Of a stretch of 64,000 bases of DNA, positions 1 through 10,186 are shown in pieces. Made by a program: the position numbers and the translations under genes. The stretch comes from Bog-473 sp963730785 (GTDB taxonomy: Bacteria; Actinomycetota; Acidimicrobiia; Acidimicrobiales; RAAP-2): assembly GCA_963730785.1 (NCBI GenBank), contig CAVSTF010000001.1:124001-188000 (forward strand), read 5' to 3'. Under the pieces are notes generated by a model. The model was not told the origin of the DNA. It saw nothing but the letters and a program-made list of their open reading frames with translations, and made no database searches. Numbering within the stretch: the first letter of the stretch is position 1; each line of letters opens with the position of its first letter.

Positions 1-211
1 GGCGTTCGCTAATCCGCCGCCTGCGTTCTTGCTCGGTGTCCACAGCACGTTGAAGTGGAAATGGGGCACGGCGCGGACGACCACGCCCAGGAGGATCCAA
101 AGGGCGGGGCCGACGACGAGGAGCAGGGCCACGTAGGTGAAGACCCGAAAAACCGATGCCGGCCACGGTTCGACGTCGGGTGCTCGGCATGCCGTGTACG
201 AGAGCGGTCAT
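1..211 (-). CDS. pstA: Phosphate ABC transporter permease PstA, N-terminal fragment
   Basis: Inner-membrane permease subunit of the high-affinity phosphate importer. Only the first ~65 residues lie in the window. The start ATG (211–209) overlaps the pstC stop as ATGA, so the two are translationally coupled. The first transmembrane helix (FTYVALLLVVGPALWILLGV) is followed by a stretch ending GGGLANA, which matches the PstA pattern before the second helix. The helix is in a different frame from the start; the break lies near 145–155, at a run of five A on the plus strand, and looks like an indel error. Function is known for the family; the fragment itself shows only the N-terminus. Confidence 0.75.
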   Translation of the reverse strand, partial: MTALVHGMPSTRRRTVAGIGFSGLHLRGPAPRRRPRPLDPPGRGRPRRAPFPLQRAVDTEQERRRRISER

Positions 212-1250
212 CGGTTCAGTGCGTCAGCCGAAGGGCCGAGGGACGAGGTGCGACTGCACGATGGTGCGGGCGGCCAGGTTGACGCCGACCGAAATGACGG
301 CCAACACCAGGGCCAGCTCAGCCAGGGAGGCCACACGCGAATCCGGTGCCGTCGGCCTGGGCCCCGTCGAGCTGGGACAGGATGGTGGCCGCAATGGTGG
401 TCATCGATGCCGAAGACGTTGGGGGCGAGGTGCAGGATGGAGCCGCTGACAATGGCGACGGCCACCGTTTCACCCAGGGCGCGACCGAGGCCGAGCACCG
501 AGGCGCCGATGATGCCCGAGCGCACCCACGGGATGGTGACCTTGCTGGCCACTTCCCAATCGGTCATGCCCAAGCGCCGAGGCGCCTTCCTTGGGGAGCG
601 GGCGGCACCTGCTGGAAGAGATCGCGGGTGGTGGAGGCGATGATCGGGATGATCATGAGGCCGAGGACCAGGCCGGCCGTGAGCAGGCCCTCGCCCGGTC
701 CCGGTGGGCTTGCGGAAATAGTCCAGCACCGGCACGTCGGGCATGTGGTTCGCCACGATCGGGATAGACGTCGCTGGGCCAGAAGGGTCCGAGCGTGAAG
801 TAGCCCCAGAGGCCGATGACCACGCTCGGGATACCGGCCAGAACTTCGATGGCAAACCCGAGCGGGCGCGAGATCCAGTTCGGCATGCGCTCGGTCAGTG
901 CGAAAGCGGTGCCGATGGAGATCGGCACGGCAACGATCAGCGCAATGGCCGATGACTGCAACGTGCCCACAATGATGGGCAGCGCGCCGAAGGACGAGCC
1001 TTGGGCGTGGGCGACGCCGTCGGTGTGCACCACGGCGCTGTAGCCGCTGCCGTAGCTCCACGGCTCCCGGTGAAGAAGTTGAGACCGTTGACCCTGACGG
1101 CCGGATACGGCCTTGATGACCAGCACGGTCAGGGCGAAGACCAGCGCGGCCAAGGGGAGGCAGCACGGCGACCCGGCAGGCCACTCGCCAGATCCCTTCT
1201 TCAGCTGACCGAAGGGAGTCGGCTGTGCGCCGGAACGGTGTCCGGCGCAC
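208..1250 (-). CDS. pstC: Phosphate ABC transporter permease PstC (several frameshifts)
   Basis: Permease partner of PstA in the PstSCAB phosphate importer. PstC-specific segments are visible in three alternating frames: VNGLNFFTG, SYGSGYSAVVHTDGVAHAQG, GALPIIVGTL, ALIVAVPISIGTAFALTE, EVLAGIPSVVIGLWGYF, LGLMIIPIIASTTRDLFQQV and GLGRALGETVAVAIVSGS (the permease EAA-type loop). At least four frame changes are needed (about 1130, 1070, 740–780, 560–600 and 400), far too many for a decaying gene whose motifs are all intact, so I read it as sequence error. The start is uncertain: GTG at 1250 lies inside a strong hairpin, and an in-frame GTG further downstream is possible. It follows pstS and overlaps pstA by 4 nt. 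Confidence 0.8.
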
Positions 1251-1254
1251 AGCC
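1221..1254 (-). promoter_or_regulatory. 14-bp perfect hairpin between pstS and pstC
   Basis: Inverted repeat GGCTGTGCGCCGGA (1221–1234) and TCCGGCGCACAGCC (1241–1254) with a 6-nt loop, all 14 positions paired. It begins about 54 nt after the pstS stop and covers the first possible pstC start. There is no U-run after it, so it may stabilise the upstream pstS message or attenuate read-through into pstCA rather than act as a simple terminator. The repeat is seen; the role is inferred. Confidence 0.6.
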
Positions 1255-1307
1255 TCTCCAAATCGGGCGGCGGGCGGCAGCGCCCGCAGTACCGCCGCTT
1301 ACGGTCA

Positions 1308-2434
1308 CTACTTGATTTTGTGGATCTGCTTCAGCGAGGCCGAAATGATGCCGGCCGGCAGCGCCTGGAAGTTGACCTGGCTGAGGTACGAGGCGTTGTT
1401 CCCGTCCTTGGCGTTGACGGCCCACTCGAGCACCGAGCGGATGGCCGTGGCCGTGCTGGCGCTGGACTGCTTGGAGTTCACGATGGCGTACTCGTAGTTG
1501 ATGATCGGGTAGCCACCCTTGGCCTTGCCGTCGATGAGCGAGATGCTCCCGTCTGGCGGGGGTCTTCTTGGTGTAAGGCGGCCGCTTCAGCGTTGATGGT
1601 GGCCGGGGTGGGCAGTTCGAACTGCTTGGCCCCGTTCTGCAGCTGGGCGTAGCCGAGGCCGGACTGCAGGGCCTGGGTCAGGTAGCTGATGCCGACGTAG
1701 GCGACGCAACCCGGGGTGGCCTTGCAACCAGCCACCATGCCCGAGTTCCCCATCTCGCCGAGGGCGCCGGGGGCGTTGGGCCATGGCACCGTGGTGTTGA
1801 AGGCCACCGTCTTGCCCCAACCGCTGGGGTCGGCGTCGGACAGGAAGGAGGTGAACAGGAAGGTGTCACCACTGCTGTCGGAACGGTGCAAGCGTCACGA
1901 TGGGCAGGTTGGGCAGCGTCACGCCGGGGTTGATGGCGGCGATCTGAGGCGGCGTTCCAGTTGGTGACCTTGCCCTGGAAGATGCTCGAGAGCAGCTTGC
2001 CGGTCAGCTTCAGGTGCGCCGTCACGCCCGGGATGTTGTACGTGATCAGCTGAGCCGAGATGGCCAGCGGAATGTTGAGCAGGGTCGGGGCCGCCGTCAG
2101 TTCGGCCGGCGACAGGTAGGCGTCCGAGGCGCCGATGTCGGCCGTGCCGTTGGTGGCGTCGGTGATGCCCACGCCGGAGCCGGTGCCAGCGGTCTGAATG
2201 GTGACCGACGGGTAGGTGCTGCTGTAGCCCGAGGACCACAGGTTGAAGAGGGGGTAGAGCAGGGTGCTCCCCGTCTCCGTGACCGATGCCGGCCGTCGGC
2301 TTCTCAATCTTGGGGGATGAACCCTTGGGAATGGCAGCACCGGCGCTTCCGGCGACGATGCCGGCCAGCACGACGGCCGACGACGCGGCCAGCAGACCGG
2401 ATGTGACGACGCGCTTCAGACGCGATTTCTGCAT
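1308..2434 (-). CDS. pstS: Phosphate-binding protein PstS (frameshifted)
   Basis: Secreted phosphate receptor that feeds the PstCAB importer. The start ATG at 2434 has an AGAGGAG ribosome site about 8 nt upstream. Residues 1–35 form a signal peptide (basic MQKSRLKR, hydrophobic core, AGSAGAA). Family motifs follow: ETGSTLLYPLFNLW (phosphate-binding T-G-S-T-x-L/ F turn), AGTGSGVGI, ADIGASDAYL, LLSSIFQGKVTNWN, and at the C-terminus SLKQIHKIK. The reading frame changes near 2295, 1960, 1890 and 1555, giving about 370 residues when joined, the usual PstS length. Transcribed after pstB and before pstC, with the intercistronic hairpin at 1221–1254. Confidence 0.85.
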
Positions 2435-2514
2435 GGGGGTACTCCTCTTTGTGGGGGTTGTGGTGATCAAACTGCCTTGATGCGACCGGCACTTGGCCGG
2501 CGGTGATGTTGCGG

Positions 2515-3384
2515 TCAGCCCATCCGTCCCGAGACATAGCGCTCGGTGTGGGTGTGCTTGGGGTGTTCAAAGAGCTGATCCGTAGGACCGTGCTCAATGA
2601 GTTCGCCTTGGTAGAAGAACATCGTGTTATGCGACACCCGCTTGGCCTGCCCGAGGTTGTGGGTCACCACAATGAGGGTCAGCGCAGGGGCGAGCTGGCG
2701 GATGAGCGCTTCGATCATTTCGGTCGAAATGGGGTCGAGCGAGGAAGTGGGCTCGTCAAGGAGCAGGACTTCCGGTCCAACCGCCAGGGCGCGGGCGAGG
2801 CACAACAGCTGCTGCTGTCCACCGGAGAGTCGGAAAGGAGAATCGTTCAGGCGGTCCTTGACGGCGTCCCACAGACCGACTTCGGTCAGTCGGCGCTCGG
2901 CCACCACATCGAGCTGCTTGCCCTTGGCGATCCGATGCGCCTTCACGCCGGCCACCACGTTGTCTTTGATCGACATCGGGAAGGGGTTCGGGCGTTGGAA
3001 GAGCATGCCCACCCGCCGACGCAGGAGAAGGAGGTCGATGCCGGGAGCGAAGATGCTGGACTTCTCCAACATGACGTCGCCTTGATACTTAAAGCCCGAG
3101 ACCTTGTCGTTCATCCGGTTCAGGGTGCGCAGGAACGTCGACTTGCCCGAGCCGGTGGGCCCGATGAGCGCCGTGATGGTCCCCCGTTGGAAGGACATGT
3201 CGATGTCGGAGAGGATGGCCTTCTGACCGAACTGGAGGCAGAGCTTCTTCGCTTCCATAACTTCGGCCGGCCGCTCCCGGTCTGGGTCAAGCGCTTCGAG
3301 GACCGGATCGACCAACGAGGACGGAGGAATCATCCCCTCGTCCCGCATCAGTTCGGCCTGCGTGCGCTCTTCTCCCGGTGTCAC
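2515..3384 (-). CDS. pstB: Phosphate ABC transporter ATP-binding protein PstB, divergent copy
   Basis: Cytoplasmic ATPase of the phosphate importer, 289 residues, intact. Walker A GPTGSGKST, Q-loop FQRPNPFPMSIKDNV, signature LSGGQQQLLCLARAL, Walker B VLLLDEPTSSLDP and H-loop VVTHN are all present. Two oddities: the Q-loop lacks the Thr of the usual NPFPTMSI, and the signature has Leu where PstB normally has Arg (QQQRLC). An N-terminal extension of ~40 residues precedes the ABC domain. The start is GTG 3384, chosen because a TACGTT -10 lies 8 nt upstream and a PHO-type box sits over the -35 region. First gene of the pstB-S-C-A unit, an unusual order because pstB is normally last. Confidence 0.9.
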   Translation of the reverse strand: MTPGEERTQAELMRDEGMIPPSSLVDPVLEALDPDRERPAEVMEAKKLCLQFGQKAILSDIDMSFQRGTITALIGPTGSGKSTFLRTLNRMNDKVSGFKYQGDVMLEKSSIFAPGIDLLLLRRRVGMLFQRPNPFPMSIKDNVVAGVKAHRIAKGKQLDVVAERRLTEVGLWDAVKDRLNDSPFRLSGGQQQLLCLARALAVGPEVLLLDEPTSSLDPISTEMIEALIRQLAPALTLIVVTHNLGQAKRVSHNTMFFYQGELIEHGPTDQLFEHPKHTHTERYVSGRMG

Positions 3385-3392
3385 TGAACCGT

Positions 3393-3425
3393 AACGTAGT
3401 GAAGCGAAATGAACGCCAAGTGAAC
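3393..3425 (-). promoter_or_regulatory. Leaderless promoter with PHO-box direct repeats upstream of pstB
   Basis: On the minus strand two adjoining 11-nt units, GTTCACTTGGC (3415–3425) and GTTCATTTCGC (3404–3414), followed by a degenerate TTCAC unit, match the actinobacterial PHO-box direct-repeat pattern bound by PhoP. A -10-like TACGTT (3393–3398) ends 8 nt before GTG 3384. The repeats occupy the -35 position, as expected for a PhoP-activated promoter. The box also lies ~150 bp from the divergent second pstB. Repeats seen; PhoP binding inferred. Confidence 0.65.
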
Positions 3426-3577
3426 GGAGAGCAACACCTAACCAAAATGTAGGTTTTCTCCCAACTGCCGTTCCTCAGGAGTGGTAGTGCGAGGCTTCGA
3501 TCGTGCCTGGGCATGCTGCCTGAGGCCAGGATTTACCAGTGTCTCTGTAAAGTGCATGGACTCAATAGGAGAACGTC

Positions 3578-4439
3578 ATGGCAGGCGACACGACATCGGC
3601 GGTAGCGGCCCGGATCCAACAGGAACTCCGGACTCAGGACCACCCAACGCTGGGTGCCCCAGAGCACGAACCAGCAGCGGTCACGTTGACCGATGTCGCC
3701 GTCGACTTCGGCTCGGTCCATGCGGTTCGCCGGGTGACCTTTCCATTGGTCAAGAATCGAGTGACGGCACTCGTCGGCCCTTCAGGGTGCGGCAAGACCA
3801 CCGTGCTCCGAGCCATCAACCGGATGCACGATCGCTCCGGAGGAAAAGTCTCGGGGTCCATCCGCCTTGGCGACACCGAGATTTATGGCCGCGAGGCGCG
3901 GCCCGAACTCATCCGCAGCCGCATCGGAATGGTCTTCCAGCGTCCGAATCCATTCCCGACCATGAGCATCTTCGACAACGTGGTCTCGGGCTTGAAGTTC
4001 AATGGCATCCGGAAGAAACAGGTCCTCGAAGAATCGGCTGAGCATGCGCTCACGTCCGCTGCCTTGTGGGAGAGCGTCAAGGATCGACTCGACCAGCCGG
4101 CCCTGCGGCTTTCCGGTGGACAGCAACAGAGGCTCTGCATCGCGCGGGCCTTGGCCGTTGAGCCCGAGGTGTTGTTAATGGATGAACCCTGCTCAGCGCT
4201 TGATCCCGTCTCCACCTCCGCCATCGAAGAGACGATCGTCGACCTGGCCTCCGAGGTCACCATCGCGTTGGTGACCCACAACATGTTCCAGGCCACACGA
4301 TGCGCCGACCTCACCGCTGTCTTCCTCCTGGACGAGACCGATCACGTCGGCGAACTGGTGGAATACGGCGCGACGGCTCAGATTTTCTCCTCCCCGAAGC
4401 GATCCCCGCACCGAGCTCTACGTCACCGGTCAGGTCTGA
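3578..4439 (+). CDS. pstB: Second phosphate ABC transporter ATP-binding protein PstB
   Basis: About 286 residues. Canonical PstB motifs: Walker A GPSGCGKTT, FQRPNPFPTMSIFDNV, LSGGQQQRLCIARALA, VLLMDEPCSALDP, VTHN. It is closer to typical PstB than the minus-strand copy. The reading frame shifts near 4405: the expected ending (F S S P K followed by a TELYVTGQV-type tail) is found in the next frame and stops at 4439, so the longer in-frame extension to 4474 is an artefact. ATG 3578 is preceded by GGAG about 7 nt upstream. It lies divergently from the other pst genes with a 193-bp shared regulatory region; no permease genes are linked on this side. Confidence 0.88.
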
Positions 4440-4585
4440 CCTTCATATCCCGACTATTCCTATCGCATCAGTAAGGATTAGGATCTGTCCGCTGATACGT
4501 TGGATCGCTGCAACTTGAGTTGCCGATCCTTTGGCATCGGTGCCGCCAGGCGGCCTGGCTCAGGCCCCTACGAGAGGAGCAGTTC

Positions 4586-5588
4586 GTGTCTCATGACGTC
4601 ATAGGCCAAAGGGCGATCAATTCGTCCCTGACCAGGAAGGGTCGTCGGGCCGGTCTCAAGCGACTGGTTCCTGCGTCGATCTTGACTGGTGCGGTCGCCT
4701 TGGTAGCCCCAGCGGTCTTCTTGACTGGTTCAGCTGGCGCAGCCGCTCCGGTGGCCACCGGGTACACCTTTGTCGCCGCCAACGGCGGTACCTACGGATT
4801 CGGCAGCGCGCCAGCGGCCGGCAACATCGAGGGCAAGTCCAACGCCCCGGTGGTCGGGATTGCCTCGACCAGTGACGGCAAGGGCTACTGGGAAGCGGCC
4901 TCCGATGGTGGCGTCTTCTCGTACGGCGATGCGCCGTTCGTCGGCAGCCTCGGTGCCATCAAGTTGGCCAAGCCGATTGACGGCATCGTGCCGGCTGCTC
5001 GGCAAGGGCTACTACCTCTTCGCCTCTGATGGAGGCGTCTTCGCTTTCGGCGCGCCGTTCTTCGGCTCGGCCGGCGATGACCACGTTGACGCACCGGTCG
5101 TCGGCATGTCGTTGACATCAACTGGCAATGGCTACTACCTGGTGACCTCGGCTGGCTCGGTGTACGCCTTCGGTGACGCGGTGTTTGCCGGGACCGTCTC
5201 GACCAAGACGGGATCTCCGGCATCTGACGATCCGGCGGTCGCTATCACCGCCAACCCGGTCGGTGCCGGGTACCTCATCGCCACTTCGTTGGGCACGGTG
5301 TACGCCTTCGGTGGGTCGCCGTTCTACGGCTCACCCTCGCTGCTTGGCGTGACGCCGGCCTCGCCGCTCGTTGCCCTCCAGTACACGCCCGACGGTACGG
5401 GCTACTGGTTGGTTGGAGCCGACGGTGGCATCTTCAACTTCAACGCCACCACGTCGACCGGGTCTGGTTCGACGGCCAAGACAGTCACGACCGGTACCGC
5501 CAACTACTACGGCTCCGTGCCCGCCCAAGTCGCCAAGTCCGGCGGTTCGGTGACGTCGCCGATAGTTGGGTTCGCACCGACCCTCTAA
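4586..5588 (+). CDS. Secreted protein with GYW–DGGVF–FGDA repeats (frameshifted)
   Basis: Exported protein of ~330 residues. The start is GTG 4586 with GAGAGGAG 6–13 nt upstream. A long signal peptide (basic region RKGRRAGLKR, hydrophobic core, AGAAA) is followed by repeats of about 45–50 residues with the consensus GxGYxxxASDGGVFxFGxAxFxGS: seen at GKGYWEAASDGGVFSYGDAP, GKGYYLFASDGGVFAFGAP, GNGYYLVTSAGSVYAFGDA, GAGYLIATSLGTVYAFGGSP and GTGYWLVGADGGIFNF. Such repeats probably fold as a beta-propeller-like surface domain and are frequent in Acidimicrobiia; their function is not known to me. The frame changes near 4995 inside a repeat, so the two halves are one gene. It lies directly after the pst genes. 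Confidence 0.75.
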
Positions 5589-5610
5589 GCCGGATCGCAG
5601 AACGCTGAAC

Positions 5611-5643
5611 CCGAAGGGCTCCTCCTCGTGAGGGGCCCTTCGG
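5611..5643. terminator. Bidirectional hairpin between convergent genes
   Basis: CCGAAGGGC (5611–5619) pairs with GCCCTTCGG (5635–5643). It sits between the stop of the secreted repeat protein (5588) and the end of the convergent transglutaminase gene (~5648), so it can serve both. Confidence 0.7.
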
Positions 5644-5647
5644 CCAT

Positions 5648-7932
5648 TCAGGTGTCCTGTAACTGGCGCGACCGGCGACCGATGCGGCGCGGCCGCGACC
5701 ATGGTGGCCAGACGCCAGGCATCGCCGGCCTGTTGGGGCGTGCACGGATGGGGCGTGTAACACGCTTGCTCGACCAGTTCAGCCAACTGGGAGAGTGCCG
5801 TGACGTCGACCTGCCGATTCGATGAGGCGGAGATTTGGCTCACTCGGGCCACGTACTCATACGGCGTCTCGCCAACCCGTCGCGACAGTCCCATTCGACG
5901 TAAGGACAGTGATCGCGCGTTCCCAGGCCTGGACCACTTGGGAATCGCTACCCAGGCTTCGCTGCTTGACCCCTTGCCGCCGGCGATATTCCCTCAGACC
6001 AATCAGCGCCAATAGGACCACGGCCACCAGAACGATCACCCAGAGCGGGAAGCCGCCTCCATGATGACGAGCGGGCCGTGGTGTGGTGTGGTGACCCGAT
6101 CCCGATCCGCTCGAGGTGCCGGTGGTGCCGCTCGGTTGCGTTGTGGGCGTGACCAATCCGCCCTGAGCCCCGACGCTGGTCGGCGTGTTGCCTGATCCAT
6201 TCCCGGTTGATGGCGTGGAGGGTTCGAGTACGCCCAGCGGTGCCGCTGACCCAACGACTGCCGCCGGTGTCGGTTCCACTGACACCCACCCGGCTTGAGG
6301 TCCGAGATACACCTGCGGCCAGACGTGGGCATCCGCCCCTGTCACCGCAAATGTCTGGTTCGCGCCCGACTGACCGGCGATGAAACCGACGACCAAGCGG
6401 GTCGGAATACCCAGGGAACGGGCCAGCACGCCGAAGGCTCCGGCAAATTGCTGGCAGTAACCCGCCTTGGTCACCGTGAGGAACTGCACCAACGGATCCG
6501 GGCCTGTCGTGGGTGGTGGCGAGAGGGTGTAGCGAAACTGTCCGGATCGGAACCAGTTGACCAATGCCTGCACCTGGAACACCGGAGAGGTGAGCTTCCC
6601 CACCGCTTCATGAGCCAACTGCCTGACCACCGCTGGCTGCGAGGGCAGGGCCAAATACGGCGCGAGGCGCGGATCGGTGGTTGAGAGTTGTGGTCCATCC
6701 ACCGACGACGTGGTGCTCAACCAAGAAGTGACGGCATAGGTGGTGCCGGCGTGACTCGGGTTCGGTGCCAAGACCCCCTCTTGGTCGATCGGTTGGGCTC
6801 CGGCCAGTCCCGAAACCGAAACCGCATGGGGAGGTGCCGGAAGCAGGCGGCTGTAGAAGTCGGAGATGTTGAAATGCGCCGTGAATTCGGGAAAGCCAGA
6901 TCCATTGGGTGACGGCAGCGCAGACGGCGCCAGTGTCGATGCCTGCGCACTGGGCGAACCGGAAAGGGCGGCATCCACACCCGCTGTCGGCAGCCATTGC
7001 GTCCCGTTGAAGGTCGACAACGTACCCACCTGCCAGTAGGTCGCGATAGGCGACGTCGCTCGAAAGATCAGTGAGTGAGAGTCCTGGATCTCAATGGTCC
7101 GGAGATTGTCCAACAATTCAATTCCCGTAAGGACGTTGCCGGCAGAACCATTGAGCCCACTCGGACTTCCGGGGACTTGCTTCGGCGGTGTCACGTGAAA
7201 GACGGTCAGTTTCATGCTCGACAGTCCGACGCCAGCTCCGATCACCACTCCAAGAGCCACCAGGCCGGAGAGAACAGCCGTGAGATCGATGCGCCAAGAA
7301 CGAGTCGAGCCGGGGCTAATGGAGCGACGATCGGCCACCGCCACCGCGACGAGCACACCGATGAAATACACCACCGCGGCGGCCACTCGGTATCGGTTCG
7401 CACTGACCAAGCTGGAATAGATGAAGAGGGCAAACGTGGGGGCGATGCAGACAGCCAGACCGTCGAATCGTCTCCGCTGTCGCCCCATTGGTGCAGTGCG
7501 CCGAATCCACAGACCACTCGTGATGACCGTCACTACCGCTCCCAGTGCACCGATACCGATCACCACGCCGCTGAGAAGGGGAAGTGGGGTTCCCTCGTGC
7601 GCCAAGGCGAACTGAGCGGCCCGGTACTGCGAGGTCAGTATCGAGTTGTTCAGAAAATGGTGGGCCCCCGGCACAAACACGGCGGGATCAACCGAAAGGA
7701 TCAGGGCGAGGAGTGCCATGACGGTGCCAACGGCCATGGCCCAGCGCAGGCGGACCCAGCGGGACATCACCGCGACGGCCACGTCGCCGACGACAATGGT
7801 GGCCAGCAAGGGAAGCAGTACCCGCATGCCAAGTCCGTGGGCAATGAGGCGTGCCAAGGCGACCGAAACCGAGACCGACAACACAAGTGGACCGACCCCA
7901 CTCAAGTAGCGGCGAGAAGTGTCCATCCTCAT
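5648..7932 (-). CDS. Transglutaminase-like membrane protein with C-terminal DUF4129
   Basis: About 760 residues. N-terminal half: six or more hydrophobic helices (TransgluN/DUF3488 type). Then a periplasmic transglutaminase-like core with the catalytic Cys in AGYCQQFAGAFGVLARSLGI, His in DAHVWPQVYL, and the third position in GWVSVEPTP, where Glu replaces the usual Asp. A linker rich in Gly/Ser/Thr, one more membrane helix (LWVIVLVAVVLLALIGL) and a DUF4129 tail (ETPYEYVARV) follow. The tail is in another frame; breaks near 5893 and 5700 are needed and the joined gene stops at ~5648, just before the shared terminator. The start overlaps the DUF58 stop (ATGA). With MoxR and DUF58 genes it forms a well-known operon type of unclear role, possibly envelope protein maturation. 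Confidence 0.82.
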
Positions 7933-9073
7933 GCGGCGATGATGAGCTGACTGAAGCTGAGGGCGGTTGGGAGTGCGTTGGCCCCGACCTTGGTAGTCAC
8001 GATGAGCGGCAACCCGGGACTGGACAGAAATGCTGGTTGGTCGGGTGTGCTCGAGGCGCGGCGCCGCGTTGGATTGGGAGTCGGCAGCACGTCGATCGCG
8101 GCAATGGCCCGTAGGAGCGCCGACACTCCATGAGGACCCGGACCAATGGCGATCCGGTCACCGGACGAGGTCGAAAACTCAAGCATGGTTCCCCGGGCCA
8201 GGACTTGCAGACCGATGCCAGCGGCAGCGGCCAGCACGGCTTCGCTGCCTTGAGCACCAAGCACCGAGCGGACATCGGCCACTACGTGCACACGGCTGGG
8301 CACAATCTCTTCGAAGTCCCGGACCACCAACTCACCGCTGCGGGCCAGAGCCGGCCAGTACAGGAGGCGCAATCGGTCTCCCGGCACATACGGGCGAAGT
8401 CCGGCGAAATCACCGGAAGCCTGACGCTTGACCGGCCCCGCCATCGGATCGCTCATGGTGGTCTCGTGCACTTCTTCGCCTTGCAGGAACTTTTCTTCCA
8501 GCCCGGCATCGACTGGCACCGGATACACCGTGATGGTGGCGGTCGGCCCGATATTAAGTAGCCGGGCAAACAGGCCCACGCTGTCGAAACACCAATGGCG
8601 CACGCCACGAAGTGAAAACACGCCACGATGCGCGGTGGGCGGACCACAATCGATGGCCACCGTCTCGCCGTCGGCCAGTCGAGGCACCGGACGGGCCAAC
8701 GATGGGTTCGGTAGGACCCGTCGCATCGCTTCCGGCGGGGTCCGTCGGACTCGTCGCCAGGCTCGCGTCGGGTCCTCGAGCCAGGTGGGCACCGAACCGC
8801 TGCGCCCTGAGGCCGACAGCACCATCATCATTGACATGGGCTGGCCCGCTTCAACTTCGCTGATGGGTAGATGGATGGTGACACGCCACCCGGATCTGTG
8901 GCCGCTCGGGCGCGGGCGGTGCACTGAATGAAACCGCAGGCCAAGAGGGCGAAGAGGGCGACGGAGAGGAGGACCAACTCCTCGGCCCCCAACACGAAGC
9001 CGGCGATGGCGCTCGACGGCGCAATACCGATGGCGAATGCACCCCGCGTGGTGAGGGAAAGTCGCGAGGCCAT
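7929..9073 (-). CDS. DUF58 domain protein (MoxR-associated)
   Basis: About 380 residues. N-terminal pair of membrane helices (IAGFVLGAEELVLLSVALFA) starting at ATG 9073, a beta-rich middle, then the DUF58 hallmark GDFAGLRPYVPGDRLRLLYW followed by ARSGELVVRDFE. The N-terminal helices and the DUF58 body are in different frames, with the break near 8885. DUF58 proteins have a von Willebrand A-like fold and always travel with MoxR ATPases, which supply the AAA+ motor; here MoxR is immediately upstream and the transglutaminase immediately downstream, overlapping by 4 nt. Confidence 0.82.
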
Positions 9074-9080
9074 GGTGGAT

Positions 9081-10174
9081 TCAGCCAGCAGCGACGGGGG
9101 CGGAGCGTTGAGCCCGCACCGGCACCGGCACCGTGGCCAGGAGTTCAGCGATGACCGAGGAGGCCGTGGCCCCTCCGAGTTCGGCCGCCGCGCTCAGCGC
9201 CATCCGGTGGGCCAGCACCAACGCCGCCACGGCCTTCACGTCGTCTGGCGTGACGTAGTTCCGACCGACCGTGACGGCAAATGCACATGCGGTGCGAAGG
9301 AGGGCCAAGGCCGCTCTGGGGGAAGCCCCGAACATGAGGTTCGGATGCGTCCGCGTGGCGTCGACCAGGTCGAGCACGTAGGCGCGCATTTCGGGAGCCA
9401 CGTGGACCGCGTTGGTCATTTGGGCCAGGTGGGTCAGCAGCTCCGCGCCGCCCACCACACCCAGATCCTCCGGCCGGGGCCGGGCACCGCTCGTACTGAG
9501 GAGATGATCCTCGGCCTCGCGTCCCGGATACCCAATGTTGATGCGAAGGAGAAACCGGTCCCGCTGGCTGAACGGCAACGGGTAGGTACCCGGCCGCGTC
9601 ATAGGGGTTTTGAGTGGCGATGACCATGAATGGCTTGGGCAGCGGATGGGTCACCCCGTCCACGCTGACCTGACCTTCTTCCATTGCTTCGAGCAGCGCC
9701 GATTGCGCCTTGGGCGATGCCCGGTTCAGCTCGTCGGCCAGAAAGGATGTTGGTGAAAACCGGTCCCGGATGGAAGATCGGCGTCATTCGCTCCCGGTCC
9801 AGCACCATGGCCCCGATGAGATCTGAGGGGAGCAGGTCGGCGGTGAACTGCACCCGCCGACAATGGAGGCCCAGCGTTTGTGAGAGCGCCTTGGCCAGCG
9901 TGGTCTTTCCCACTCCCGGCAGGTCCTCAATCAGCAGGTGACCGCCGGCCGCTATGCAGGTGAGGGCCATCCGAACCACGTCCCGCTTCCCGTACAGGAC
10001 GGAGCCGACGTTGGCGGCAACCTCTTGCAGTTGCCGGGCCAGTTGCTCGGCGCTGGCCTGACCCGCATTGTGCTGGCTGAAGTCACCCTGGAATCCTACG
10101 GGGCGCCACCGGGGTCGCGGGGTGGCGGGTCGATCCGGTGTGACCAGGGGATTAATGGAGCTGATCCCGGCCAT
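9081..10174 (-). CDS. MoxR family AAA+ ATPase (frameshifted)
   Basis: Roughly 330–360 residues. Walker A GVGKTTLAKAL in GGHLLIEDLPGVGKTTLAKA, then RRVQFTADLLPSDLIGAMVLD, the sensor region PFMVIATQNPYDAAG, and the lid with FSQRDRFLLRINIGYPGREAE and GASPRAALALLRTA, all MoxR signatures. Frame breaks near 9740 (inside the Walker B segment, expected ADELNRASPK) and 9600 are needed. The start is uncertain: ATG 10174 gives a 364-residue protein, but a TAGGAT–6 nt–GTG arrangement near 10090–10105 could be the real leaderless start if one more indel is present. First gene of the MoxR–DUF58–transglutaminase operon and divergent from the MFS transporter. Confidence 0.82.
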
Positions 10175-10186
10175 ATGCTGCTCGCC
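10174..10186 (+). promoter_or_regulatory. Leaderless promoter of the MFS gene
   Basis: TATGCT (10174–10179) followed by 7 nt and ATG 10187; no Shine-Dalgarno sequence. This decides the start over the ATG at 10175. Confidence 0.5.

Noticed and set aside
1..2434. pstA, pstC and pstS as pseudogenes
   Set aside because: All family motifs are intact on both sides of each break, and similar breaks hit gyrA, murJ and trxB; sequence error is the better explanation.
9938..10186. N-terminal extension of the MFS protein
   Set aside because: It runs through the MoxR coding region on the opposite strand; the leaderless promoter and family alignment support ATG 10187.
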